This document shows, in pieces, positions 11,986 to 20,822 of a DNA stretch of 33,061 bases. The stretch covers positions 1-33,061 of the forward strand of contig JAKUPR010000015.1 of NCBI GenBank assembly GCA_022450585.1, in the 5' to 3' direction. Below the pieces are notes generated by a model, which ran no database searches, had not been told where the DNA came from, and saw only the letters and a program-made list of their open reading frames with translations. The stretch is from Anaerolineales bacterium. Its GTDB lineage: Bacteria > Chloroflexota > Anaerolineae > Anaerolineales > UBA11657. The first letter of the stretch is position 1, and each line of letters opens with the position of its first letter. Position numbers and translations under genes: made by a program.

Positions 11986-13943
11986 TGGAAGATGTAGCAA
12001 AGGGTGACAATGACGTTCTAGGGTTTCGGGCTCGTTTTTTTGAGACTATCCTTTTGGGCATCTTGCTAGTTGCAGGTGCTATCCTGCGTTTCACCAGTCT
12101 GGATTGGGATGGACTGCAGCATGTCCATCCAGATGAGCGCCACATCAATTGGGTTCAGACAACTATCGAGTGGCGCGGTGGAGTGCACGAGTGGCTTCAT
12201 CATGAGGATTCCTCGCTCAATCCTTTTTACTGGCCGGAGACGAAGAATACCGTCGGCATAGAGGTTCCGCTTGGCGAACCACGACGATTTGCGTATGGTC
12301 ATTTTCCTCTTTATCTTTCCGTACTGCTGGCGAAGGGACTTAGTCAAGTAGGAAACTTAATATCTCCGTTGGGCCTTCCGCCTGGAATCGGTGAGGTCCT
12401 GAATGTGTACGCGCGCACAGAATATGAGCATCTGACGTTAGTTGGGCGAGTAGTCGCAGCGTCGGCTGATACCATTACCATAATGTTGGTGTATCTACTG
12501 GGTCGTCAGATAGGGGGAATCAAAGTAGCCTTGTTGTCTGCGAGTTTTACGACCCTATCTGTGCAGCACATTCAGCAGGCTCATTTTGGTACGTTTGATT
12601 CAATCCTAACAATGTGTATTTCTGCGAGTCTGCTTAGCCTTGTTCATTATGTGAAAACAGGGAATCGGCAAAACATTATTGTTTCTGGCAGTTTAATAGG
12701 GTTGGCAGTGGGAGCAAAGTTTTCTGCAATTATGCTAGTAATTCCAGCGGCAACTGGAGTAGTGTGGTCATGCGCGGGTAAGTATCCTGGGAGAGAATAT
12801 ACTCGCGGGTTGGTGGAACATGGTTTTCTGTTAGTGTGCTCCGGGTTGCTGGTATTTTCTTTTACGAATCCATTTGCGATAATAGAGTGGCGTGAGTTCT
12901 TTGAATCTATTGCTCGTCAGAGTGCTATGGTTCGCGGTCTTACAGACTGGCCGTTCGTTGTGCAGTATCGCGGGACGTTGCCGTATATTTATCAGCTTGG
13001 ACAGCAAGGGCGCTGGCTCTTGGGTTGGCCGCTTACGATTGTGGCGTACGGGGGTATGTCATGGTGTTTGTGGGAGTGGATGCAACGACTGCGTGCCAGG
13101 ATATACGGCGTAAAAACTGGTCAATATGCTGTTCTGTTTGGGTGGTTGATACCCTATTTAGTCGTGACTGGTGCTTTCCTTGTTAAATTTCCTCGCTATA
13201 TGCTACCAGCCCTTCCAGTACTATTTGTCTTTGCCGGTGTAGTTTTGTGCGACATGGTGCAACGCTGGCCCAAACTTGGGACAGCGTTGGCTGCTTTAGC
13301 ACTGGTCCCCACTGGAGTTTATGCATTGGCATTTGCACAGGTTTATAGCGTGAATCACCCATGGGTAACGGCTTCTGAATCTGTCTACTCTGTTGTTCCT
13401 GAGAATGCTCGAATACTTCTAGAGAAATGGGACCATCCGTTGCCACTTGACCAGGTGACTGATGGTCGTCGGCTCAGTAGAAAAATTTATAACCAACAGG
13501 TTTTTGACCCGGTTGCGCGTCCGGACGATGAAGGAAAACTGACACAGATTCTTGACAAGGTAGCAAAAAGCGACTTTATCATTGTTGCGAGTAATAGAAA
13601 TTATGGTCCGGTGGGTATGCTGGCAGATATATATCCGCTCACCAATGCTTACTATCGGGCACTATTTGATGGAAACTTAGGTTATGAGCTTGTTCACTCC
13701 GCGACGCGCTTCCCTAAACTGGGCAGTGTCGGGTTGCGATCGGACCCATTCTTGCAGGCGGGCATGTCTTGGCCGCGAGGTCTTGAGCCTATCAGCGATG
13801 AGGACTTGATGCCGGGGTATGCTGATGAGAGCTTTACCGTATATGACCACCCATTGGTTTTGGTATACCGTAATCAGGCCCGGTTAGGTGTTACGGAGTT
13901 GAGGCGTCGGCTTGGTAGCTACTATTGGCCATCAAATGATTGA
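11982..13943 (+). CDS. GT39/PMT-like membrane glycosyltransferase
   Basis: 653-aa multi-TM protein with LRFTSLDWDGLQHVHPDERH near the N-terminus, typical of the acidic first loop of GT-C glycosyltransferases. Start overlaps the upstream stop (GTGATG). Confidence 0.75.
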   Translation: MMEDVAKGDNDVLGFRARFFETILLGILLVAGAILRFTSLDWDGLQHVHPDERHINWVQTTIEWRGGVHEWLHHEDSSLNPFYWPETKNTVGIEVPLGEPRRFAYGHFPLYLSVLLAKGLSQVGNLISPLGLPPGIGEVLNVYARTEYEHLTLVGRVVAASADTITIMLVYLLGRQIGGIKVALLSASFTTLSVQHIQQAHFGTFDSILTMCISASLLSLVHYVKTGNRQNIIVSGSLIGLAVGAKFSAIMLVIPAATGVVWSCAGKYPGREYTRGLVEHGFLLVCSGLLVFSFTNPFAIIEWREFFESIARQSAMVRGLTDWPFVVQYRGTLPYIYQLGQQGRWLLGWPLTIVAYGGMSWCLWEWMQRLRARIYGVKTGQYAVLFGWLIPYLVVTGAFLVKFPRYMLPALPVLFVFAGVVLCDMVQRWPKLGTALAALALVPTGVYALAFAQVYSVNHPWVTASESVYSVVPENARILLEKWDHPLPLDQVTDGRRLSRKIYNQQVFDPVARPDDEGKLTQILDKVAKSDFIIVASNRNYGPVGMLADIYPLTNAYYRALFDGNLGYELVHSATRFPKLGSVGLRSDPFLQAGMSWPRGLEPISDEDLMPGYADESFTVYDHPLVLVYRNQARLGVTELRRRLGSYYWPSND

Positions 13944-13947
13944 ATGT

Positions 13948-15510
13948 TTATGAACTAGTTGTGTTATCTGACAAGGCGTTGCTGCTACCTTCTAGAATAT
14001 ATCGGAGCAGAATCGAATTGGTTAATTGTTCTACGGGGGCTTGGTCGTCTGTGAATATGGGTCCTGTGGCATTAGTGGGGCGGAGGTTTTTGGCGCCTGT
14101 TTGCATAGCGGAGCGTAGAAGGGGATGTGCGTCACCGGGGAGGTTATTTAGGTTGTCAATTAAGTTGTTGGGTGTACTATGCTGTAATGTGGCTATCAGA
14201 ATTGTATTGAAGGTATCCGGCACGTCTATCACATGTACGCTTGGGAAGACTGTTAGTAAAGTGGCGGATAGTGCATCCACAAGTCGACGGTCATTTGGCG
14301 TACGCCCTACGTTAATCGCCAAAACGCCCCGCTCTTGTAAATGTAAACGTGCTTCGTTGAAGAACTCTTGTGTGGTCATGTGCCATGGAATGTAAGGCAG
14401 GCGATAGGCGTCAACTGCTATCACAGAGAACTTGTCTGTGAGGTTTGCTAGTGCTACACGCCCATCTGCTTCAATTACATGTAAGTTGTTTTGCTGCATT
14501 GCAAAATATCTCCGTCCGGCTGTGATAATATCTCCATCAATCTCAATGCCGGTGATAGGAATCTCTCCGTAAACTTCGGTGTACTGTCGGGAGATTGTAC
14601 CAGCGGCTAGCCCAATAATGGCTGCATTGTGGACATCACTTGGTAGGAACGGGGGCGAATTAAAGAAGGGCGCGGTCAGATAGTAGTCCCAGGTTCCGCT
14701 GCTCTTAATGGTGTTAGGGTTGTAGATCGAATGGACGCCCTGGCCCTCGTTGAGTAGTAGGTAACGCGTATCCTTACGCTCGACGACTTGAATGAGATTG
14801 TAGGGTGATTCATGCTCGAATATAAGTCCTGCAACTGGACGTAAATTACCACGGCTTGCGAAGAGTCCCAATCCCAAAAGGGCGGCTAGCATCCATAAGT
14901 GCCGCAAAGCCATAGTGCGGCTCGAAACCCATAGTCCAGTGATGGCGATCAAAAGCAGGACACCTGCGAAAAATATATATGTGAGGCGAGTGCCTATCAA
15001 GGGGATAACAACCAGAATTGGCAAGAAACTTCCTAGTAGCGACCCGCACGTCGATAGGGCATAAACCTTTCCTGAGGTCTCCCCGGATTTGGAGGGCTCT
15101 GAAATTAGTAGTCGTATTGCGAATGGCGAGAGGCAACCAAGTAGTGTCACTGGCACCGCAAATAGCAACATGGTGCCGAGGAAGGCCCCGGCGGTGGCAG
15201 GAGCATTCAGTGCCGCTAGTGTGCGAGATGCCTGTAGAAGAACGGGCCGAGAGAAAAAAGGAATTAGTCCGGTGGTGAATGCACCCCAGGCCATTATACT
15301 GAAGAAGGTAGTGACTTTGGGAGAGCGGTCAGCCCAGCGTCCGCCTATGAAGTATCCGACCGCAAGATAGAGAAGGATTAGTCCTATGATGCTGGTCCAG
15401 ACGATGTTTGACGTCCCGAAAATATTTCCAAGCAATCGAAATGCGGCGACCTCTGATGCAAGAGTGGTCATCCCAGCGACAAAAATGGAAAAGAAAATTA
15501 GTCTGGTCAA
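13948..15510 (-). CDS. Fused membrane protein / spermidine synthase-like (SAM methyltransferase fold) protein
   Basis: N-terminal multi-TM region (SEVAAFRLLGNIFGTSNIVWTSIIGLILLYLAVGYFIGGRWADRSP), C-terminal NLIQVVERKDTRYLLLNEGQGVHSIYNP...AAIIGLAAGTISRQYTE...GIEIDGDII. Apparent TTG start. Confidence 0.85.
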   Translation of the reverse strand: MTRLIFFSIFVAGMTTLASEVAAFRLLGNIFGTSNIVWTSIIGLILLYLAVGYFIGGRWADRSPKVTTFFSIMAWGAFTTGLIPFFSRPVLLQASRTLAALNAPATAGAFLGTMLLFAVPVTLLGCLSPFAIRLLISEPSKSGETSGKVYALSTCGSLLGSFLPILVVIPLIGTRLTYIFFAGVLLLIAITGLWVSSRTMALRHLWMLAALLGLGLFASRGNLRPVAGLIFEHESPYNLIQVVERKDTRYLLLNEGQGVHSIYNPNTIKSSGTWDYYLTAPFFNSPPFLPSDVHNAAIIGLAAGTISRQYTEVYGEIPITGIEIDGDIITAGRRYFAMQQNNLHVIEADGRVALANLTDKFSVIAVDAYRLPYIPWHMTTQEFFNEARLHLQERGVLAINVGRTPNDRRLVDALSATLLTVFPSVHVIDVPDTFNTILIATLQHSTPNNLIDNLNNLPGDAHPLLRSAMQTGAKNLRPTNATGPIFTDDQAPVEQLTNSILLRYILEGSSNALSDNTTSS

Positions 15511-15590
15511 ATGGATTTGGTGAAGAATGCCATATTATTTACTATTAAGGTATGATGTTTTTTGCGACTGCAATGATTATACACCGGCGG

Positions 15591-15599
15591 TGCTATAAT
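15591..15599 (+). promoter_or_regulatory. Extended -10 promoter element TGCTATAAT, possible leaderless start
   Basis: TGnTATAAT ends 5 nt before the ATG at 15605; no Shine-Dalgarno between. Confidence 0.5.
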
Positions 15600-15604
15600 C
15601 CTTC

Positions 15605-16312
15605 ATGATGAACGTTACTGCGAGACTTTATGTTTTGCAGCAGATTGATACCAAGCTCGATAAGAGCGAGAATCGTCTGCGCGAATTGGAACAAGCTATT
15701 GGAAATGACAGTGATGTTCGAGAGGTTACAGCTGCGTTGGAGGCTGCAGAAATGAAGACGAGGGCTGCGAGACGTGCCTATCAGGCGATTGAAGACGACA
15801 TTGATATGCTGGCCCGCAAAAAGACCGCTGGTGAGAAAAGACTTTATAGTGGTTCTGTGAGCAACCCAAAAGAATTACAAGATTTACAGGATGAAAGTGT
15901 TTCCTTGGCTGGTAGGATCAGCACACTTGAGGAACGGCAATTGGATGCCATGATTGCTCAGGATGAATCGGAGAGCATAGAGACTAAGGCTCGCAAGCAA
16001 CTTGAAGTCGTGCGCTCTAAATGGAATAGGGAACAGGCCACGTTTGTAGAAGAAAGTAGTGAGCTGCAGGCGACGATTCTGTGTTTGAATGATGAAAGGG
16101 AGACTGCACTGATTGGTGTTTCAAGTGATTTGCAGGAGAGCTATGATGTGGTTCGGAGGCACAAGGGGGGGATTGCGGTGGCGGAGGTAACCGATAACAT
16201 TTGCACGGTCTGTGGTATGGCGCCTTCAGCTGTGCGAATTCGGCAAGCTCGGAGCGGTGTGGACCCCCCAGTTAAATGTGGAAATTGCGCACGTATAATG
16301 TATGTTAAGTAG
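15605..16312 (+). CDS. C4-type zinc ribbon / coiled-coil protein (CdsZ-like, DUF164)
   Basis: Long N-terminal coiled coil (LYVLQQIDTKLDKSENRLRELEQAI) and C-terminal CTVCGMAPSAVRIRQARSGVDPPVKCGNCARIMY (CxxC...CxxC). Confidence 0.88.
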   Translation: MMNVTARLYVLQQIDTKLDKSENRLRELEQAIGNDSDVREVTAALEAAEMKTRAARRAYQAIEDDIDMLARKKTAGEKRLYSGSVSNPKELQDLQDESVSLAGRISTLEERQLDAMIAQDESESIETKARKQLEVVRSKWNREQATFVEESSELQATILCLNDERETALIGVSSDLQESYDVVRRHKGGIAVAEVTDNICTVCGMAPSAVRIRQARSGVDPPVKCGNCARIMYVK

Positions 16313-16340
16313 GCTTGGCTAAACCAGGCTACACAGTTTT
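16309..16340 (+). terminator. Possible intrinsic terminator after the zinc-ribbon gene
   Basis: GTAG-g-CTTGG CTAAA CCAGG-CTAC hairpin (9 pairs, one G.T, one bulge) at 16309-16332, then TTTT at 16337-16340. Short T-tract. Confidence 0.35.
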
Positions 16341-16467
16341 CGTGTGTCATGCGACTTTCATCCCACTGATTTGCAACTAAGATTTGCGGAAAGGTTCCCC
16401 AAACACAATTTTCTGTCCTCACGGTTTTGAAGTCAATCTAGAGAAAAATAGATAGAGTTAGCCTTAC

Positions 16468-16605
16468 TCACATGTTGGGAGCTAAGTGTACGGTAGCGGT
16501 CTTAACCTTGGTTATCAGAGTTTCACCGGGGGTGAAGCCAAGGAATTCGGCCCGGGTGTGATTGGTAATTGCATGGCTAGACTCTTGGACATTGGGGTTT
16601 TTCAT
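16468..16605 (-). CDS. 45-aa micro-ORF resembling the C-terminal half of a Mop/TOBE molybdate-binding domain
   Basis: Own translation: MKNPNVQESSHAITNHTRAEFLGFTPGETLITKVKTATVHLAPNM; resembles the ITxxSxxxLGLxPGDxVxAxVKxTxVxLA half of Mop domains. Below the ORF-track cutoff; starts 13 nt after the yggT stop with no clear Shine-Dalgarno. Confidence 0.4.
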   Translation of the reverse strand: MKNPNVQESSHAITNHTRAEFLGFTPGETLITKVKTATVHLAPNM

Positions 16606-16618
16606 GCAACTAGAACAG

Positions 16619-16876
16619 TTACCTAAGAATGGTGAGTATGATCCTCTCGAGTACGCTTAATAGGAGCAAGGCGATGATCGGGCTGAAGTCCATCATTCCC
16701 ATTGATGGCATCATTTCGCGGATTGGACGTAACACGGGCTCAGTGATTTCCATAAGGAATTGTACCGCGGGGTGATGAGGGTCTACACGGACCCAAGAAA
16801 TAAGGACGCGGGCGAGGATGGCGAAAGATAAGAGAGAGAAAATTATTTCTATTGTAGGGATGATTATCTGTTCCAT
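16619..16876 (-). CDS. yggT: YggT family membrane protein
   Basis: MEQIIIPTIEIIFSLLSFAILARVLISWVRVDPHHPAVQFLMEITEPVLRPIREMMPSMGMMDFSPIIALLLLSVLERIIL; RVLISW, TEPxLxPIR and D(F)SPI motifs. Start at ATG 16876 rather than the longer track ORF. Confidence 0.9.
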   Translation of the reverse strand: MEQIIIPTIEIIFSLLSFAILARVLISWVRVDPHHPAVQFLMEITEPVLRPIREMMPSMGMMDFSPIIALLLLSVLERIILTILR

Positions 16877-16904
16877 GTCTGGTTCTCCTGAATATGCGAA
16901 TGTG

Positions 16905-17690
16905 TTAGCGGTAGCCTTGTTGTCGTTCTCCAAAGAGAGCTCGACCAATGCGTAAAAGGGTTGCGCCCTCTTCAATAGCAACTTCGAAATCGTCGGACAT
17001 TCCCATAGAGAGTTGGTCCCAGCAGGTATCTGGAAAGTTGTTAGAGAGACGGTTGCGTAACTTGCGGAGGGCAGCAAAATGTGGTCGAGCTGCTTCTGGA
17101 TTAGGGACGATAGGTGCTATTGTCATTAGTCCGAGGATTTCAAGGTAGGGTAATTCGACAATTTGGACAACGGCTTCAACCAGTGATTCCCATTGTTGCG
17201 AATCAAGGGCGCAATCATCGGCGGGGAATCCATGTTTACTTTGTTCGCCCGAAACGTTACATTCTAGCAGCAAAGGGACTTTTTTGTTTCTCTCCTCAGC
17301 GAAACGAGAAAGGCGTTTTGCTAAACGCACACTGTCCAGTGAATGGATTCGATCAAACCCGACAAAGATATTCTGGACTTTCCGTCTTTGGATGTGGCCG
17401 ATCATGTGCCATACAATTGGGTCATCCGCTTTTTCGAATGTTTCTCTGGCGGCGACAATTTTCTGTTTTCCCGACTCTACTCGGTTCTCCCCAAAGTGAC
17501 GGTGCCCCAAGCTATAGAGTGCGTCTACAGATGCTATTGGAATTGCTTTCGATACGGCTACCATGGTAATTTCCTCAGGTAATCGTCCAGATTTGTTGCC
17601 TGCAGTTTCTATTTTTCTACGGACCTGACTATATCTCTGTTCGAGAGTGGGTAAGTTTACTCCAACACGCGTTGCTTCTGGGGACATCAT
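16905..17690 (-). CDS. yggS: YggS/PLPBP family pyridoxal phosphate homeostasis protein
   Basis: TMVAVSKAIPIASVDALYSLGHRHFGENRVES, WHMIGHIQRRKVQNI, SMGMSDDFEVAIEEGATLLRIGRALFG. Confidence 0.94.
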   Translation of the reverse strand: MMSPEATRVGVNLPTLEQRYSQVRRKIETAGNKSGRLPEEITMVAVSKAIPIASVDALYSLGHRHFGENRVESGKQKIVAARETFEKADDPIVWHMIGHIQRRKVQNIFVGFDRIHSLDSVRLAKRLSRFAEERNKKVPLLLECNVSGEQSKHGFPADDCALDSQQWESLVEAVVQIVELPYLEILGLMTIAPIVPNPEAARPHFAALRKLRNRLSNNFPDTCWDQLSMGMSDDFEVAIEEGATLLRIGRALFGERQQGYR

Positions 17691-18460
17691 TTCAAGGCAA
17701 TTACTACGCCAAAACGTCCGGTGACACCGGACTCGGCGCGATGGGAATAGAACTTATCTGTGTGACCAGCAGTGCATAAATCGCTGATTTCGATTGACTT
17801 TATTCCACATTGGGAGAGTGCATCTTTGTTGGCTTCCCAGAGGTCGTAATGGACTGAGTTATTGTAATCTGGGAGCAGATCTTGGCGGGTTGGAAATGCA
17901 CGCTTAACCTGCCTGGCAACTGCTGGCCCGACGGGATATCTCTGGACACTAATTGAGGGTCCGATTGCTGCGATCATATCAGCGGGCCTGCAGCTGAAAT
18001 TTCGCATCATTTCGTGCACAATGTGTTGCGCCATGCCCTTTACGGTGCCTTTCCATCCTGCGTGTGCAAGTCCGGCAGCGTGTTTCACCGGGTCGTAAAG
18101 TAGAATGGGTACGCAATCAGCAAAACTCATGAAAAGGGGTACACCGGGTGCTGATGTAATGAGTGCGTCTGCTCTGGTGGATTGTGGATCTGTACGCCCA
18201 TTGATGGCAATGGTGCGAATGCCATGCATTTGCGAAACAAGGGTTGTGCTTGCAGACCCCAGGCCGACGGCGATTAAAGCACGGCGCCTATTCTCTCTTA
18301 CGTTTTCTAATCTGTCTCCTGCGCTAGTGCTCATATTCAAACTTTTGTATGGGGACGGGCTCACACCGCCCGTTCGATCAAACACTGCGTGCGTAAGCCT
18401 TTCGATGGGTAAGCTGTCGAAGGTGTTAATGTTTACTTCACTCCGTGTTTCTATTTGCAT
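17687..18460 (-). CDS. pgeF: Peptidoglycan editing factor PgeF / polyphenol oxidase (laccase domain, YfiH)
   Basis: THAVFDRTGGVSPSPYKSLNMS, QMHG, ADCVPILLYDPVKHAAGLAHAGWKGTVKGMAQHIV, AIGPSIS; 4-nt overlap with yggS. Confidence 0.93.
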   Translation of the reverse strand: MQIETRSEVNINTFDSLPIERLTHAVFDRTGGVSPSPYKSLNMSTSAGDRLENVRENRRRALIAVGLGSASTTLVSQMHGIRTIAINGRTDPQSTRADALITSAPGVPLFMSFADCVPILLYDPVKHAAGLAHAGWKGTVKGMAQHIVHEMMRNFSCRPADMIAAIGPSISVQRYPVGPAVARQVKRAFPTRQDLLPDYNNSVHYDLWEANKDALSQCGIKSIEISDLCTAGHTDKFYSHRAESGVTGRFGVVIALK

Positions 18461-18488
18461 CTATCAGAGTTTACCATCGGTACCGCAA

Positions 18489-19160
18489 CTAAGCAGTACG
18501 ATGTCTTTTTCGTATAGCTAACATCCATGCTTCCAGATGCGGATATGCAAGCCAAACACTCATAGATCCAAATAGGAATCCAGTTGCTGTGCGCAGCATT
18601 GGTGAGCTCTCATGTGAAATCAGGATGGGTAGGGAGGAGACTAGTGGTGATAGTAGTTGACTTAGACCGTCCAAGGCAATTGGAGTAAGTCCGAACAACA
18701 AATAGAGTATAAGTGGTGCTGGGGGAATAATAAACTGCTGATCTCGCAGTATGCAGTAAAACAGACTGGCGCTGAAAAAACCGACGAAAATTGCCAAGTC
18801 GCGTTGGCAGTATGCAAATTTCCAACCCATTACTGGATTGCCGTAGAAATCTTGAGAAGCTGACTTGGATAATGAATTCAGATATTCGATGCCCGCTAGG
18901 TCGAGAAACTGCTTAGAATTGTAGAAATGGCGCTGCCCGAAAACAAACCACGAGCTAAGGTGAAACTGGTGACACCATAGAGAATACAATTTGTATATCG
19001 TTTTTCCTAACCTCTCCCATCCCAACATCATGAATAGAGGAGCAGACAATGCTAAGCCTACGTTTATACCTGAAGCAGCTGTCAAAATAATTAACCAACG
19101 GGCACTCAATAAGGCTGCCAGACGTTGATGCCATTGCGAGGGATTCTGATATATAAGCAT
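18489..19160 (-). CDS. DUF2085 family membrane protein
   Basis: YKLYSLWCHQFHLSSWFVFGQRHFY...KFAYCQRDLAIFVGFFSASLFY; CHQ...F.FG...YCQRDxAIFxG pattern. Confidence 0.75.
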   Translation of the reverse strand: MLIYQNPSQWHQRLAALLSARWLIILTAASGINVGLALSAPLFMMLGWERLGKTIYKLYSLWCHQFHLSSWFVFGQRHFYNSKQFLDLAGIEYLNSLSKSASQDFYGNPVMGWKFAYCQRDLAIFVGFFSASLFYCILRDQQFIIPPAPLILYLLFGLTPIALDGLSQLLSPLVSSLPILISHESSPMLRTATGFLFGSMSVWLAYPHLEAWMLAIRKRHRTA

Positions 19161-19192
19161 TGTTCTTTGATGTCCAATTAGTATTGCTTTAC

Positions 19193-19816
19193 TCAGTTTT
19201 GAGGTAATATCTTTTCAAGATTTTCTGCTAGCTGGACTTCGGTTAGGAGTCCGATGTGTGCCGCGGCAAGCTTGCCGTCCGATGTGATAAACATAGTGGA
19301 GGGGTATCCTTGAATCTGGAAGAGTCCTTGTACTCTTCCATCTGGGTCCATGAGAAGAGGGAAACTTAAGTCCAATTCATTAGCAAAGTTAAGAATCATG
19401 TCGCGCGACTCTGCATAATTGACTGCCAGTATACTCAGTTGCTGCTGCTTGTAATAACGGTGAGCGGTCTCAAGGATTGGCATTTCTAGGCGACATGGTC
19501 CACACCAGGTAGCCCAGAAATTTATTATCACTGGTTGCCCGCGCAGGCTACTTAGCTTTATGGGCTTTTGTGTTTGCGCTGTTGTAAGCTCAAAGTCGGG
19601 GACGGTTTCACCGATGGCAGGTGCCCACTGGGTGGCGGCTTCCTGACGCTGAGTGAGTGTGTCTCCGGTACCATTGAAAGCAAACCATGCGGGTTTCTGA
19701 TACAAGATCAATGCTGCTACTATCAGTCCAACCAGTGATCCCGCAACTATGTATGGAGTGCTGGATAAATTCTTTCCCACGGTTTTGCCTGGCATTTCAT
19801 CTGGATGATGAGCCAA
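19193..19816 (-). CDS. TlpA/ResA-like membrane-anchored thioredoxin-fold protein
   Basis: One N-terminal TM helix, PVIINFWATWCGPCRLEMPILE active site, GYPSTMFITSDGKL. Confidence 0.92.
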   Translation of the reverse strand: MAHHPDEMPGKTVGKNLSSTPYIVAGSLVGLIVAALILYQKPAWFAFNGTGDTLTQRQEAATQWAPAIGETVPDFELTTAQTQKPIKLSSLRGQPVIINFWATWCGPCRLEMPILETAHRYYKQQQLSILAVNYAESRDMILNFANELDLSFPLLMDPDGRVQGLFQIQGYPSTMFITSDGKLAAAHIGLLTEVQLAENLEKILPQN

Positions 19817-20594
19817 ATAAATTTCTCCAGAAGTCTAGAATGGATGTGTCAATTGTTTGCTGTAATTCCAACAAGCCGGGACTCTGGGCGAATTTAGCAG
19901 TGAGAAGCCCAAGAGTTCCTGAAAATAATAGGCCACCTATAACTATAAGCAGCAATCCATTTGTGAGTTCAATGGCACGATGAGCTTTACGTAAACGGTG
20001 CATGAGGGGTGATATATGCCCGATTGCTAGTGCTGTGACAAGAAATGGTATTGCCAGTCCTAATGAGTATGCACAAAGCATGTATACCCCGCGATTGACT
20101 CCCTCCAAAGAGAATGCCAAAGTGAGCATTGCTCCGAGGACTGGACCAACGCACGGGGACCATCCGGCAGAAAAGAACATGCCCATTAGAGCAGAGGAAA
20201 AGAAGTTTAGGCTATCACCATTAGTGTCTAGTTGCCGCCTGGTGTCATAGAAGAGATACGGTATTGTGATAACTCCCATCACGTGGAGTCCAAAAATTAT
20301 CACTACTACTCCGCCGACCTGACTAAGAATCCCGCGCATATCATAAAGTGCTTGCCCAATAGCACTGGCGGCTGCTCCCAGCGTTACGAACACAATGCTA
20401 AATCCGAGTACAAAAGCAAGGCCATGTAGAAATGTGCGGCTTCGGTTAGGTGGCAAATGGGCTCCAGAATTGGACACGATTTGTCCGCCCAGATACCCGA
20501 TATACACTGGAACCAGCGACAGTACGCAGGGGGAGAGGAATGATGCTATTCCAGCGACGAAGGCTAGACCGAGGGTGATGTCAGCAATGGCCAT
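19797..20594 (-). CDS. ccdA: Cytochrome c biogenesis/thiol-disulfide transporter CcdA
   Basis: FVAGIASFLSPCVLSLVPVYIGYLGG and FFSAGWSPCVGPVLGAMLTLA; overlaps the TlpA-like ORF by 20 nt. Confidence 0.93.
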   Translation of the reverse strand: MAIADITLGLAFVAGIASFLSPCVLSLVPVYIGYLGGQIVSNSGAHLPPNRSRTFLHGLAFVLGFSIVFVTLGAAASAIGQALYDMRGILSQVGGVVVIIFGLHVMGVITIPYLFYDTRRQLDTNGDSLNFFSSALMGMFFSAGWSPCVGPVLGAMLTLAFSLEGVNRGVYMLCAYSLGLAIPFLVTALAIGHISPLMHRLRKAHRAIELTNGLLLIVIGGLLFSGTLGLLTAKFAQSPGLLELQQTIDTSILDFWRNLFGSSSR

Positions 20595-20822
20595 TGCGAC
20601 CCGGGTTCTGCTTTTCTCGCTTATTAAAGCTCATTAGCATGATATTGAGTTTCAGCCTTAGTGAATGGTTTGATGAGATAGATGTGTGTTGATGAGCGGA
20701 AATGAAGTATAGGTTCTCAAAATGCTGAGCACAGTTTAATGTTACCCTACCGGTGCTGGGATGACAAGGCGCACTATTTTGGGCTGGACTGAAGACACCG
20801 AGTAGTGTTTAATTGAGGTGAT

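Noticed and set aside
20595-20822. Possible SAM/SAH riboswitch upstream of the homocysteine methyltransferase
   Set aside because: 228-nt intergenic region in a suggestive position, but I recognised no SAM, SAH or cobalamin riboswitch core. An Infernal scan would decide.
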